Below, one piece after another: positions 25,624 through 37,827 of a stretch of 64,000 nucleotides of DNA. The stretch is taken from NCBI GenBank assembly GCA_965644295.1, contig CBFFRP010000136.1, forward strand, positions 1 through 64,000, in the 5' to 3' direction. Both the position numbers and the translations under genes were made by a program. The stretch's first letter is position 1; every line of letters starts with the position of its first letter. Source of the DNA: Paraphysomonas bandaiensis (lineage: Eukaryota; Chrysophyceae). The notes beneath the pieces are model-generated. The model searched no databases, was not told where the DNA came from, and saw only the letters and a program-made list of their open reading frames with translations.

Positions 25624-28600
25624 TCACGCCCATGACGTTTCTCCAGTTACGGTATTGTACCAATATTCTTGGCCAGTCGCATCATCTATATAAGATACCC
25701 AATCTTCATTGCCACTGATTGCACTTCCACCAGCTTGGCTCATGTACTCGTCAGGCATGGTCCAAGTGGCCTCACCTGTGTCATTATTGTACCAATATTT
25801 GGCTTGAGCCTGCTCATCCCAAAACTCTTGCCACGGACCGTACATTTCAGCCGAGGACATGTAGTCTCCACCACTCTCGTAGTTATCCGTGGAGTAGTCT
25901 GTAAGAGCACCAGCACTGTCATACCCACTGTGTTCAGTTGGTTGATCCCATTGGGCCGCTCCAGTAGACTCACAATACCAATACCAGGCACTCTCAGCAG
26001 GATCCCATAATTGAATCCATTCCACACCACTCACAACAACTTTAATAACATCTTTAGGGCGAGGTGTCCCATCTCGTGCAGACCGAGCTGTCGGAGGTGG
26101 TCTGCTACTTACAATACGTCCACTTGAAGGTCCACGCCCACTTCGAGCCGGCCCACTACTTGACATAGTGCTCCTATAAGACATAGGTCCGGCTGCCATA
26201 TCCAGCATGTTCCTTCTAGCCGCGCGTTCTGCTTCTTCCTCTTTTGCTTTCTTCTCCATCATTTCTAGTGCTCGCTCCATCGCAGCAGCTTTTTCTTCTG
26301 CGCGCCGCGTGGCCTCAAGCATGCGCTGCTCTTTTTCTTGCATGCTTTTCTCTAAATCTTCTAATCGTTTCATCCGGTCATCCAAATCTTCACTAGAATT
26401 CTCCTGTGTGGTGTCAACCGCATCTTCAGGGGCAGGAGATTGAACATCCGGCTGAATTTCAGTTGTCTCTTTCTCTGGAGCTGGAACATCATCCACGTTT
26501 TTACGAGATTGCTTTCCTTTCTTTTTCGACTTCTTAGATTTACTTTTCTCAGGAGTAGGCTTTTCCTCCGGAACTTTCTTTACGTCAGTAATTTGTCCGT
26601 AAGACTTCCATTTGGAAATAGCTCTGGCTTCCTCCTCTTCTTCCAACTGAGCATTCTCCTCCTCACGCTTTTTCGCTTTTTCTTCTTCTTGTGCTCTTAC
26701 AGCTTCCTGATTCTCCTAAAGCAATATGTTAGCAATGCCAAGCAATAACTATGAAATACTACCGTTTGAAGAGCCCTACTCCTATTCCACTTTATTCTAC
26801 CAAGCTTGCCTCGGATAACGCGTTGAATAGTTACCGCAGCCCATAAAATCCACCGACCAGCAATTAATTGCTGATGTTTGATAACGGCTCTCCTATCATT
26901 CGCCCTGATGGTGGCCAACTTAATACGAACAGCCCCTTGGATCACCAACGCAGCAGCATCATCGCTGTCTGGAATTTTTACAGGTTTGTGGACAACAGGT
27001 GGCGGGGAACTCGATGATTTGTCATCACCAAATATTCTCGAACTTAAGGTTCTTAGAAGAGACGGGGATTTCGACAGACGGCCACTTTTCTTTACATCGC
27101 CATCTCCGCTATTTCCATCATCTTTAAATACTCTGGAGCTCAGACTACGGAATAATGAAGGTGATTTCGAAGTACTGCGCGGACCATCATCACCCTCGTT
27201 TTCTTCATCAAGGCCGAATAACTTTGTGCTGATACTTTTCATCAGCGAAGGGGATTTGCCCAAAGATGGGGATTTTCCCAACGATGGGGATTTGCTCTGG
27301 AGAGCGGGCTTAGGGGAAGCTGAGTTACTTTCATCACTTGGTTGTTGTGCGCGATCAGGGATATCTTTCGATAAAATCTCAAGTTCCGGGTCAACAGCGA
27401 GGTCATCATCATCGTGCCCAACCGGTTCATTATTCGCCTCCACAGACGCATCAACTCCTTCGACTTTGTCTAAACCATTTGCTGCATGTTCTCCCACTGC
27501 ATTCTGTTCCATGTAGCCTTCATCTCCATCGACAAAATGTTTACTTTCTCGAATATTCTCGTTTACCGAACCGAGAATGTCCTGGTCTACGACATTCGTC
27601 GCTGTTCCACCCAGAGACGCTCCCGGTATGTCATCATTTATTCTGCCGTCTCCATTGCTTTCCGCACACACATTTTCTTCAGTAGGGCCCGCATTCGACT
27701 CTTCAATATTGCCATCCCGAGATGACGAGCGCATGAAACTTCTCAGACGTGAAGATGACTTTGGCCTATCTTCCTTCTTTGCGGATGGCGGACGATCTGT
27801 GGTGTCAATACTGTCATCATTTTCATCCCGAGATGACGAGCGCATGAAACTTCTCAGACGTGAAGATGACTTTGGCCTATCTTCCTTCTTTGCGGATGGC
27901 GGACGATCTGTGGTGTCAATACTGTCATCATTTTCATCCCGAGATGATGAGCGCATGAAACTTCTCAGACGTGAAGATGACTTTGGCCTATCTTCCTTCT
28001 TTGCGGATGGCGGACGATCTGTGGTGTCAATACTTTCATCATTTTCATCCCGTGATGACGAGCGCATGAAACTTCTCAGACGTGAAGATGACTTTGGCCT
28101 ATCTTCCTTCTTTGCGGATTGCGGACGATCAGTGGTGTCAATACTTTCATCATTTTCATCCCGTGATGACGAGCGCATGAAACTCCTCAGTCGAGATGAC
28201 GATTTAGGTCTCTCAATATTTTCCGTTGCATTTGCCTTATCGGACTGCAGGGAGCTCGATTGAGCATTCCTTCTGCTATCTACATCAGTGGTTGCACTTC
28301 TATTGAAAAGCCTGCGAGATGACTTCTTTTTTTCTTCCTTCACTACTGATGCCCGCCGCCTTCCGGCATCACCACGAACTAAGCTTTGAAGTCTAGTTGC
28401 AGCCTTTTCCATATCTTCTGTCTGGCTACTCTGCTTTTTGATACCCCTCTCATTTCGAATCTGTTGAACTCGCTTCCTATCACGACGTCCACGTAACACG
28501 CTTTGCATGCCAATTGCACCCTTCTTTTCTGCTCGTTTGCGCCTCAGCAACTCCCTGTCACGTTTGGTATCACGCCTTCTGGCAAAATAGCGTTGTAAAA

Positions 28601-30875
28601 TGCTAGCACTATCATTACGTATTTTATTTTGTTTCTTTTCAGCTAGCACTCTTCTAGCGATTGTTGTTCGCACGAAGCATTGAATTGTAATAGCGGCCGT
28701 ATTTCTTAGGTTCTCGAGTTTCTCGCGTGCTATTCTTTCTTCTTCTAACACTTTTTTCCGCTCCTGCACTTTGTAATGGGCTTGTATTTTCGCCCTATAT
28801 ATTTTTTGAATAAGAATTGCGCAGCTCTTTATCTTTTTGTTCCACTCCCGCAAGCGACGAACCCTCAGTCGTCCCATGATTCCACGTTGTAACGCCTGTA
28901 TCTTGGTCGCAGCTCTAGCTTCGCGTTTCGCTTGTACAACAGCTTTAGCCTTCGACACTGCTACTATTCCTCGGAACCACACTAACAAAACGCCAGCAGC
29001 ACGCTTTATCCTCAGCATCATGCGGCGATGGAAAACTCGACATTTAGCGAGAAATACCCGTACAAGACACTGGATCACAATACTGTTTCTATGGCGAATA
29101 ATATTTCTGACTTTCACCTTGGCGACGAATCCTCTTCCAGCGCGCTGAATCTCCACACTGGCTGCTTCCTGCTCCCACCGATTTTGCCATTTTACTCGAA
29201 GGAGCCAGGGCTGGAACATACGCTGGTACTGACGGCGTAGTGCACCAGACAAAGTATTCGTAAAAATTTCAATACTTTTAGCTTTACAGTACTCCTTCGA
29301 CGTTTGTGCAATTACTGTCAGCTTTACGGCTTGCTTCAACCGAGTAAACGCCTTCAAGAGAGCAGCCTGCCGGAAGCTATCAAGCAATTCGTAAAACCTT
29401 TCAGCAGACATTCGTTGGCACTGTTTAATAGCGCGCTGCGACAGTGTTTTATCCTTGCCAAGAACTTCCCGAACATCACAGTTCGCATGCACCCACTTTA
29501 TGTTTTCAGCCATTACATCATCTATATGTGCCAATCCTTCTTGCGCAAGACGCAGCTCACGGCGCAAATCCTCTATTGCAGAAGCCTTATCGGTGTCCAT
29601 GTTAATACCCTCTCCAGGTCGCAAACACCGTGGGGTGTCCCGACCAAATGATCCATCGAAACCACCTTCATGCCTTAAAGTGGATGCTGCTTCCATTCGC
29701 TGAATCTTCTTCAACCGTAATGGAGCTAATCTCGAGGACTCATACAGTCCTAGAGCGGCAGTGGAGCTCTGCGGCTGGGACTTAGTCCGCAGTGACGCTG
29801 CAGTCGGGTTACAGAGCATGGACCCGCTTAGGTCAATCAGGGTGCGGGAGTGACCTGATGCACTCCTCCCAAAAGAGTTACCCGCCGCTATATCAGGGGA
29901 AAACAGATCACTGTTGCTGTGGCTTCTCAGCATGGCACTACTTTGGGACGGCTTGGAATACGCCGGTGTTGAATGCAAGGGTTCTACAAGCCCTTTTCGA
30001 GCCGACAGGGCATCTTGCATTAGCCGCAGTCGAACACTGTTTGATACAAAAGTCACCCACTTCTTCATATCCAACACACCACCATCCTCTTCCGTGGCAT
30101 GAGCCGCAGTAGTGGCTCCATTCTCCGAACCGGGAATGGTAGGCTCCTCAACGGCAGCCGCACTATCTGTCGAACTATTTGAATCCTCCACCCAAGCTCT
30201 TCGTATGCTCTTCTCAAGTGCATCACTATCAAGGTCGAGTTCACAGAAAGATATTAGCATTAGAGCATCACCGACTGTTAACAAGCCATCATCTCGAGTC
30301 ACAAGTTTCTATAAGTAACAAAATGAAAAAGTCTAGTCTAGAATAATATCTATACCTCATATCCTCGATGAAGATTAGAAACTGTAGAGCGCGTTTGAAA
30401 ACGAATATTAGAGTATTGAATATCGAGAACATCAATATCAGCTCCCGGACAGCCCCAAGTTCTACCCAAATTTTGAACCGTCTCTCTCGGAATCGCTTGC
30501 ACAACAGACTGCTCGTTGTGACGCAGAGAGTTAGATTTTGATGCTGCATTTTTTGCACCTCTTCGAGCTCTTCTGAATCTGAATAATTGAATGGACGCAT
30601 ATGATGAGAGACAGTCACAGTCATATTCTAGTATTCATCATACCGTTTCGGATTAAATCCCGTCTCTTCCTTCACTATTGACTGAATGACTTCATTGAGA
30701 TCACAGGAAGCAGATCGATTCCCTTTGCGCTATATAATATCACCCATATAAGGCTATCTATAGGATAGATGTGTATGTACAGTACCTTCCCATCTGCCAG
30801 CAGACTCTTAAGTGAACTCGAGTCAAATAACAATTTCCCACCACCATTTTTTTTATTGCTGCGATCAAGCGGCAT
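25624..30875 (-). CDS. Large IQ-motif, coiled-coil and triple WW-domain protein
   Basis: Five exons (30875-30786, 30729-30644, about 30578-30356, 30308-26763, 26715-25624) join to about 1678 aa. Order: a basic N-terminus; a helical region; a series of IQ-like motifs (IQRAGRGFVAKVK, IQALQRGIMGRLR, IQCFVRTTIARR, LQSLVRGDAGRRR) that usually bind calmodulin or calmodulin-like light chains; five tandem 37-residue Ser/Arg-rich repeats (see 27721-28205); Lys-Ser-Pro-Ser-Leu repeats; one more IQ-like segment; a Lys/Glu-rich coiled coil; and three C-terminal WW domains (WIQLWDPAESAWYWY, WQEFWDEQAQAKYWYN, WVSYIDDATGQEYWYN). The last WW stops at TSWA and lacks the usual final Pro. Exon 3 has two equally good AG acceptors six bases apart. 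The architecture suggests a cytoskeletal or signalling scaffold linking calmodulin to Pro-rich partners; the exact function is unknown. It is divergent from the Nup93 gene. Confidence 0.85.
27721..28205 (-). repeat. Five 111-bp in-frame tandem repeats
   Basis: Copies begin at 27721, 27832, 27943, 28054 and 28165, exactly 111 bp apart, each encoding 37 residues (SSSRLRSFMRSSSRDEND core followed by ESIDTTDRPPSAKKED). The middle units are nearly identical at the DNA level, so expansion or conversion is recent. Many Ser in RSSS and SAKKED contexts are potential kinase targets. Confidence 0.95.
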
Positions 30876-31472
30876 GGTGTGTGTGAAGGTATTAATAACT
30901 ATGTTTCATGAGCTCTTATATAGGCTCTATGCTACTACCAGCATATTAGTATGTAATGATACAGTGATATATGCATGTATGTATGTATGTAAGTATGTGT
31001 AGGATCACGTAGCAGTGAAGTGTATAGAAAAGAAGTGGAAGTGAAGTGAAGTGGTATAACGACTGTGTGATCTACTCTTTATATGGACTCTGTATTTCTC
31101 TGTACTTCAGCGGTATTTAACGGTAGTATATAGTGTACAATATACGTTAATGTATTTCGAACAAAATGACTGGAATGTACTGTTGTTGTTGTACACTTCT
31201 ACAGCAGTACCAGAGTAGAGGTACGATTGTATTCCATTCATATACACTGTAGAGCAGTAAGCAGCAGTATGGTATATACCATCCATACATATACATACAT
31301 ACCTTACACAGCCTCTGGAATACTCTCATACAGTGATGTATCCGTACAGCATCCTCCATAGCATTGCAATGCATATAATTAACCACAAACACACGTTCAT
31401 CTTAATTCCAGACACTTTGAATTGCTCTGCATTTATCATAGTGATATTCTCGTTATCTGGCTCGTATCTGGA
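30876..31472. other. Divergent promoter region, IQ/WW gene and Nup93
   Basis: A 597-bp space between divergent starts. It holds a short (ATGT)n run near 30972-30990 and AGTGAAGTGAAGTG near 31040. No gene. Confidence 0.5.
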
Positions 31473-34400
31473 ATGGAAACGAAAAAGAAAACTTACGATT
31501 TAGATGCTCTGTTAGCTCAGAGTCAGAGTTTAAACACTCATCGAGATGGCTCCAAACGCATGCGACGAGGGGTAACTAGATAACACCATAACCCCTTTAG
31601 ATATAATGTTCAATCTACTCGTAACAGGTATCTGAGTTGGCGGATGCATCACGGCAGTTGGAGTCATCAGAGTCTCGTCGAAAGGGTGCATACGATGCAG
31701 GCTCTGATCAGAAAGCGTTTCGACTGTTATCTCAACAGGCATTTGATGCTGAAAGTCTTATGAACGAAGTCAACACAATGGAAATAAAGGTACTTTCTGG
31801 AGTGTGTGCTGCTCTAATGTATGCAAATTATAACTTTTCTATTTTCCTTCTAGGCACAGTTCGATCCTGTGGAACCACTGGAGGGAACAGACATTGAAGG
31901 CTATTTGGCGCACCATCACGACATGATTATAATAAAGGCTATTGATGATGCCAGACGAGTAGCAGATGAGGATGTAGCTGATATTCAGAAGAGGTGAGCT
32001 ATTTTTCGGCGTGGATGATGTGTTGATGTTTCTCCCAGGTGGGCAACAGAGGAGTGGGTATCGTCCAGGCGTAATATGATGGAGAGTCTTGGTCACCGTT
32101 CGCACATGTGGAAAAAAATGGGTTTAACTGCTTCACACCGAGATCAAACACCTGCAACTCATGGACGCCATTCCATGACTCCCTCTGGCCGAGATGCTCA
32201 TGAAACCTCCTCTCTCTACTTGCACTCGCGAGCACTTACAGACAGATCCCAGACGCCTGCTGCTGCCCCTGCTCATTCTGACTCGTCCAGTAAACAATAT
32301 CAGACAGCGCTTTTGAAGGATCATGCTGCAGTTGTCCGTGTCCTTCATCAGTCAGACCAGCAGGGCCATTCCCCTGGTGGTGGAGCTCTCGTGCTGTCAG
32401 AGACGGGAGAGGGAAGTAGAGCAACAGCGGCGCTTCAGCCTGCAACAGTCCTCGCGAATCAGTTAGACCCTTTCTCTGGTGGGGTGTCCGCATCTACAGC
32501 CGCCGCCCATGGAATGAATGAGTTGGATGTGATTGCTTATAGAAACCTTCTTGAGTTAGTGGCTGCCATGACAGGTATTGAACGTTGCACATATACACTT
32601 TCGTTGTCAATATTATTTGATAGGTGAAGGTGGAGACAGGGCACGCCCAGCAGGATTCTTTTCGCCCGTTGCTGTAGATCACCCCGATTTATCGCAGGAG
32701 GTGATTGGAGAGTGTAGGAGTGTACTTAGTACAGGGGCTCGCGGATTTCTTGAGCGCAAGTTTGAGGAGATGGTCTGTGCTGAGGTAGACGCCCGGTTAC
32801 CCTCCTCCAGTGCAAAGACACCAGACAGGTATGCTCTCGAATAGCGCGGCGAAATACCTTTTATGTTACTTGATGATGTTTAGTGCGGCCCGGTGGTCTT
32901 CTGGTCACGGACAGGGTGCGACCAAAAGTCGTCGGGAGAGAATGCGCGATTTCACCAAGCTACAATCTCTCCCGTCAGTATGCTTTAATGTAAAGGTTAA
33001 TTCATCAGTGTATGGCATGGAGGCGGACAGAGGAGTTGAGGTCCCAGTGTGGCCCCAGGTGTATTTCTGCCTGCGTGCTGGTGCTCTTCAAGAGGCACGC
33101 GCGATTCTTAAGTTCTGCATAGACGAAAACATAAGCGGGGTTGATGTCGACGCGTTCAGTGCCTTGGATGGCCTGTTAAAAATATCCGAGTGGGGGCAGG
33201 ATAGGGCGAGTGGCCATCTGCGTGCCGTACTTGCGTCGCTATCGCGGTGCGCCGGGCTGTACAAAGAAGCAGCTGCTCCGCAGTCCGGCAGGGCCTTAGG
33301 GGAGGGTGATTTTGAAGGGGATGATATGGACATGAGCTTGGCTTATAAGGATCCCTCAGACCCGTATCGTACACAGGTAGAGGGCAGTTTCCAGATGGTA
33401 TTTTTTTCTGACCGCAACTTGGCTTTTAGGTTCTTAATTTGCTTGGACTTGCGGATCTCGACGCTATTTGCACTGGAATGCATCTTGCTGATACGACTAT
33501 TGAGGACTTTTTGTGGGCATCTCTGTGGTTTGTTCATTGGTCGAAGCTGCTCGCGTCGTGCGCAAATTGTGCCGAAGCTCTAGGTGAGGTCGGTGGCGAA
33601 CATCTTCCTGTTCCGCCTTCCCTGCATAAGTCTGCGTCGCACACTATGGGAAAGCTCTCTGGTGGTGCCCATTCTCCCGCTGCCTTCCATTCAATGCTAG
33701 ATGCCCCACAATCCTCGCCAGGATTCCAAAAGCAGATGTCCAGCATGCCTACCTTCGGGCGACAGCATATGGATCAGACTGGTCCAACCACTCCTGTACG
33801 TCGCGACGTACTCAATACTATCAGACGACGCAAGTACGAGCATCTACCTCGAGAATACAGGTATGAAGTTGAGTTTATATAAAATTAATCAGCGTCATTG
33901 ATGCTTAGTGAGGGTGATATATGGATGCGCGCAAAGGATGCTGGAGGTGCCGAGTACTTCGACCCTTCAAAGACGGCCCCATTTACCTATGCCACAATTC
34001 TTTGCTGTTGTCACCGATTTGGGGATGCTATAGTTCATTTGTGGCAGGCGAATCGATCATTTCCTGCTGTCCACATCCTTGTCCTGGCCATGCATTATGG
34101 GCTCGTTCTTCCTCACCAACCACTGTTGTCTCCACGGGAAGGATGGTTTCGACAGGAAAGTGGACATGACGATGCAACAGGCTCCGATCTCTATCCGTCT
34201 TCGATTCTTTCTGTCTGGATATCCTCTTCCCGCATTGCACCGCTTGATATATGCCAGAAGGCGGACTACTTGGTGGCACTGAACTCGTCGTGGCTGAAAC
34301 ATGTAAAAGGATTAGGAAAGGACTTGACTGAAGTGTCGCGGTGAGCTTTGTGAGCATTGCAATACATAACCCCATTTCATCTGTTTTTACTACAGGTTCA

Positions 34401-35363
34401 AGACAAACGAAGAGATGATGAGGTCACTTGCAGAATTATTGTGCACTTTGAATCCTCATGATATGTCACTCCTTGTTGGTGATGAGAGCGAGAGCACGGG
34501 CACACGCTTATCTGGGCATCTTGATATTTACCTCGGCAGGGAAATGGTGGATACTCTGCTCGCGCGCACTGCACATACACTTCTCTCTGTGAAACGAGAT
34601 ATTGCTATGGGAATTAAACTATATGAACTTGTCGGGATGTATGTGGAGGTCCTTGAGGAGCTCTGCAATCAGTTATCACTTACCATGATCCTTCCCGCAG
34701 CCACTGCAGGGGGGCTTCTATCACTTCCTGGCGGTGGTGCTCAACAGAAAGCTACTCGAAAATACTGGAAGGATAGGTGTGAAGAGTTTTATAACCGACT
34801 TCTGAATACTTCTAGTAATGGCACTGGCGGAATTGTTACTGAAAGACTCCAACAGGCTGGAAGACTTGGACTAAGAGACACTTTTAAAGTGTTGCTGAAT
34901 TTGTCATTGTTTGTGGATAAGTGTTATGATGAAAGGTATGTCCGTATCTTCACATGAAGTATATATTAATTTGTGTGTGACAGATACAAAGAGGCACTTG
35001 AATATTTAGACGAATTGGGAGTTCTTCCTTCTCCTGGTTGCGACTCTGGTCAGGCAATGTCAGCAATGGCACATCGATTCAGTCAATTTGAAACCCCTGT
35101 AAAACGAGTCATGGACGATATTATGGTATTGTGTATGGAGTGTATCGGGAACATCTATCAACAAGTAAGTTTCTACTTTTTAAGTAGTGTTTTGTAGTTT
35201 ACCCATCTATTGCTAGGCGAAAAGGGAGGGCGATTCAAGATTGCAGGCAATGAGCTCTCGAGCCTCTGCCTTAGTCACATTTGCAGGATATGTTCAGCGA
35301 GGATTGTTTCGGCCAACTGATACTATGAATAAACTATCTGCTTTGGAAGTAAAGATAATGTGA
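31473..35363 (+). CDS. NUP93: Nucleoporin Nup93/Nic96
   Basis: Eleven exons: 31473-31571, 31628-31789, 31854-31993, 32039-32574, 32624-32828, 32884-33376, 33430-33860, 33909-34340, 34396-34935, 34984-35164, 35217-35363, giving 1121 aa. Family signatures: EPLEGTDIEGYLAHH near the N-terminus (EPVKDTDIQGFL in human Nup93), DPSDPYRTQVLNLLG, TIEDFLWASLWFV (TEDYLWLKLNQV), PFTYATILCCCHRFGDAIVHL, and the C-terminal LVTFAGYVQRGLFRPTD with LEVKIM (LITFAGMIPYRTSGD, MEVLM). Nup93 is a helical scaffold nucleoporin of the inner ring that links Nup62, Nup205/188 and Nup155. It is about 300 residues longer than human (819), mainly through low-complexity inserts in exon 4 (Ser/Ala/His-rich) and exon 7 (Pro/Ser/Met-rich). 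Confidence 0.95.
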
Positions 35364-36618
35364 ACGTTTAGTGAATAGTATTCATTCAGCTTGTAGCTGT
35401 CCATAGATAATAGTATATTCACACGAATGAAAAGAGTATATCATATTCCCCATGGCAGTGGATAAAATTAAGAAGAGTAGCTGATATGCTATTTTATGGC
35501 TACGTATAGCCACGATTTCTTCGACTATGACTTTTCACTCATGCGTTAGAATATATAATATATTACGCAATCGTATATATTCAACGTCTATATATAAGGT
35601 TCTTGTCTTGAAACTACCAAATTTAATGTATATGTAAGACATGCCAATACTTTTTAAACCCTATTTTCCTAAAGATTGAGTAAATGAGCCTCCGTTAAGT
35701 GTTTTAAACAGGGCCGCGTAACAAATTAATTGTAACAACCTGCTTCAATTAATAATTAATTGAAATTAATAGGAATATTTTAACACCATCAATATCAGTG
35801 TCTGCATTAGTTATTGAAATTATAATAATTGAAATTGGGACATCAAATCATAATTGCAATTATTATTGACCCCAGCTTGCTTCAAACACTACAATATCCA
35901 TAGGAATATATCTCACATAATAGTTCATTTAACGAATTGGCAATAAACTGCTACCAGAAGTCATTGCACGAGTGTTATTGGGAAAATAGCGATAATAACG
36001 AAGAGGTTGTAATAGAAACTTGGCAATGCCGAGAGAATAATGTAGAAAAGGTGTCCTGAAGCGAAACAAGGGTTATGGGTGGAACAACCTGTCGCAGCGT
36101 GCCATCAAACACGATGGATGGAAAATAAAGTTTTAGCTGCCCGGCGAGTTGGTGGTGCGATGGATAAATATGTCGAGCGCGAATTACCACCTGAAGCTCG
36201 TCCTGCACGACGTTCGCATATTGTTTGACGAACTCATCATAAGGCACCTGATTGCTGGGCGACAATTGGTGTGCACGGTGCAATGGCGCTTAAACTCTGT
36301 TGTTAAGAGACAGCTTTTTTTCTTTGAAAATCCAACGTTTATAAAATAAAACCGTCTACACGAGAGACGCTTATTTGTGTCCCTTGTACTACATAGACTA
36401 CATAGGTGTATTTGGCTAGAAGTAGGCAGAACAATATCTGCTGACTATATATGTGGATCACGTTAGTCCGACTTTGTTGATGGAGTGTAAGGTATATCTG
36501 AAAATTTAGTAGCAGGCAAATATTGCAAACTAAAAATCTTTATGACACTTCATGTTATGAACTAAAAAAAGCTATTTAGTGTTTAGTATTGCAGACTTCA
36601 AGATATTGTCAAGTGTTG
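35364..36618. other. Intergenic, no confident gene
   Basis: AT-rich DNA with a stretch of AATTAATTGAAATTA-type repeats near 35740-35860. A possible decayed coding fragment is listed separately. Confidence 0.5.
35975..36283 (-). pseudogene. Coding-like fragment, unknown
   Basis: A 102-codon minus-strand frame with coding-like composition in its middle (VPYDEFVKQYANVVQDELQV then RARHIYPSHHQLAGQL). No family was recognised and there is no clear gene context. It may be a remnant of a host gene or mobile element. Confidence 0.25.
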
Positions 36619-36626
36619 CTCTGCAT

Positions 36627-36715
36627 CAGGGCCTGATAACCATTAATGGCCCATTAATGGTAGTCCGATTCCCGGCAATTATAATGGCATTACCATTAAT
36701 GGTTACCAGGCCCTG
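36627..36715. mobile_element. 89-bp hAT-like MITE
   Basis: Terminal inverted repeats CAGGGCCTGATAACCATTAA and its near-reverse complement (TTAATGGTTACCAGGCCCTG), flanked by an 8-bp duplication CTCTGCAT at 36619-36626 and 36716-36723. CAGGG/CCCTG ends with an 8-bp duplication are diagnostic of the hAT superfamily. The interior repeats CCATTAATGG. Confidence 0.85.
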
Positions 36716-36765
36716 CTCTGCATGTAGTACACAGCAATGTTAGTTTCCCCGCAATATTAGCAGGC

Positions 36766-36990
36766 ATAGTGCTTGCGTCATCTTCAATAACCTCGAGACA
36801 CACAGCACAAATTGGTGCACTTCCATCCACACTCTCCGCATTTCTACAGGTGCGAGAGTAATTTAATTACTCGACACAAGGAGTGTGACAAGTGGGTTCA
36901 CATGACCTGTAGAAATGCGGAGAGTGTGGATGGAAGTGCACCAATTTGTGCTGTGTGTCTCGAGGTTATTGAAGATGACGCAAGCACTAT
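36766..36990. repeat. Inverted duplication with perfect 86-bp arms
   Basis: Arms 36766-36851 and 36905-36990 are exact reverse complements by eye, with a 53-bp spacer. Similarity continues imperfectly outward (left TTTCCCCGCAATATTAGCAG, right mirrored after a 10-bp repeat of ATAGCACTAT). The right arm carries a zinc-finger-like reading frame. Confidence 0.92.
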
Positions 36991-37265
36991 AGCACTATGC
37001 CTGTTAATATTGGAGGGAAACGTGGAGTAAAGCATTTGAACTGCGCAGTGAAAGTTCAGTCCGAGTACGTCGTTGATTTATGTGTATATATATATTCAGC
37101 GCTATATTCATCTGTGGCTCTGATATCTAGGGTTCCGAAAGAATATAAAAACTCTTCGATGAGCCCTTGTGCCACCATGGCTTCTACACTGACCTTGAGA
37201 AGTATGATCTTGAAGGTTCCATTGACATTCCCGCTCACATTGTAGAAGTTTTCGTCTACATATTA
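36812..37265 (+). pseudogene. Zinc-finger-like coding fragment
   Basis: Coding-like pieces in different frames: ECDKWVHMTCRNAES then PICAVCLEVIEDDAS (PHD/RING-like Cys/His spacing), GGKRGVKHLNCAVKVQSE near 37010-37070, and LCHHGFYTDLEKYDLEG up to a TAG at 37263-37265. The frames do not join cleanly, and the first piece lies in an inverted duplication. It is probably a rearranged gene fragment. A short intron could connect some pieces, but I could not find a consistent one. Confidence 0.3.
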
Positions 37266-37286
37266 GATACATATTAGAAAAGATAG

Positions 37287-37605
37287 TACGCCATTGCAAA
37301 GGAACTCACAAAACATAATTATAGAGCCAAAACCGATGATGAACATGACAACAGTGCATATGTTGAAAATCATATAGCCTGCCTTGTTTCCATTATACGC
37401 AAATAACGCCGCGAGAGTTACAAAAACAGGTCGAATAGTTAAAAACTGAAATAATCCGAATTTCACTCGATTATAAAACTTGAGGGGGTCAGAGGGACAG
37501 CAGAAGCATAGCTTACGGTCCTTGAGATTTCATGATCTTGAGACACATATCTGGTCCGCCTAAGTTTGCAGTAATCATAGCAAAGAAACCACAGAAGGAT
37601 AATCC
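37287..37605 (-). pseudogene. TMEM184/LAZ1-like (Ost-alpha family) gene fragment
   Basis: The minus strand reads GLSFCGFFAMITANLGGPDM near 37605-37545, then after a possible 37-bp intron YNRVKFGLFQFLTIRPVFVT with a following membrane helix. This resembles TMEM184/LAZ1 proteins (…YLGGP…, then K-x-G-x-L-Q-F-x-x-x-x-P). The best donor (CC|GTAAGC) and acceptor (CTCAAG|TTTTAT) do not keep frame; one base in the T run is missing. No N-terminal exons or 3' continuation are evident, so I call it a broken fragment. Confidence 0.4.
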
Positions 37606-37827
37606 TGTTATATATATCAGTTAACAGGGAATTGATTGAAAGCAATAATAAAATCTGCGATAAAAATCAGTTAAACCTCCTTACAATGTTCTTCTTGGCT
37701 ACAAAAGAAATTAAACACAATACTCCTTTAATTAAAATTACATAGAGGGCACGAAAATTATTAACCTTGTTAACACTCATTCAAATGTATAACTGCACAT
37801 GTACTTTGCGTTTGTCATTTGTAATAT

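Noticed and set aside
27577-28263. 228-codon plus-strand ORF with repeats
   Set aside because: Antisense of the 37-residue repeats of the IQ/WW gene.
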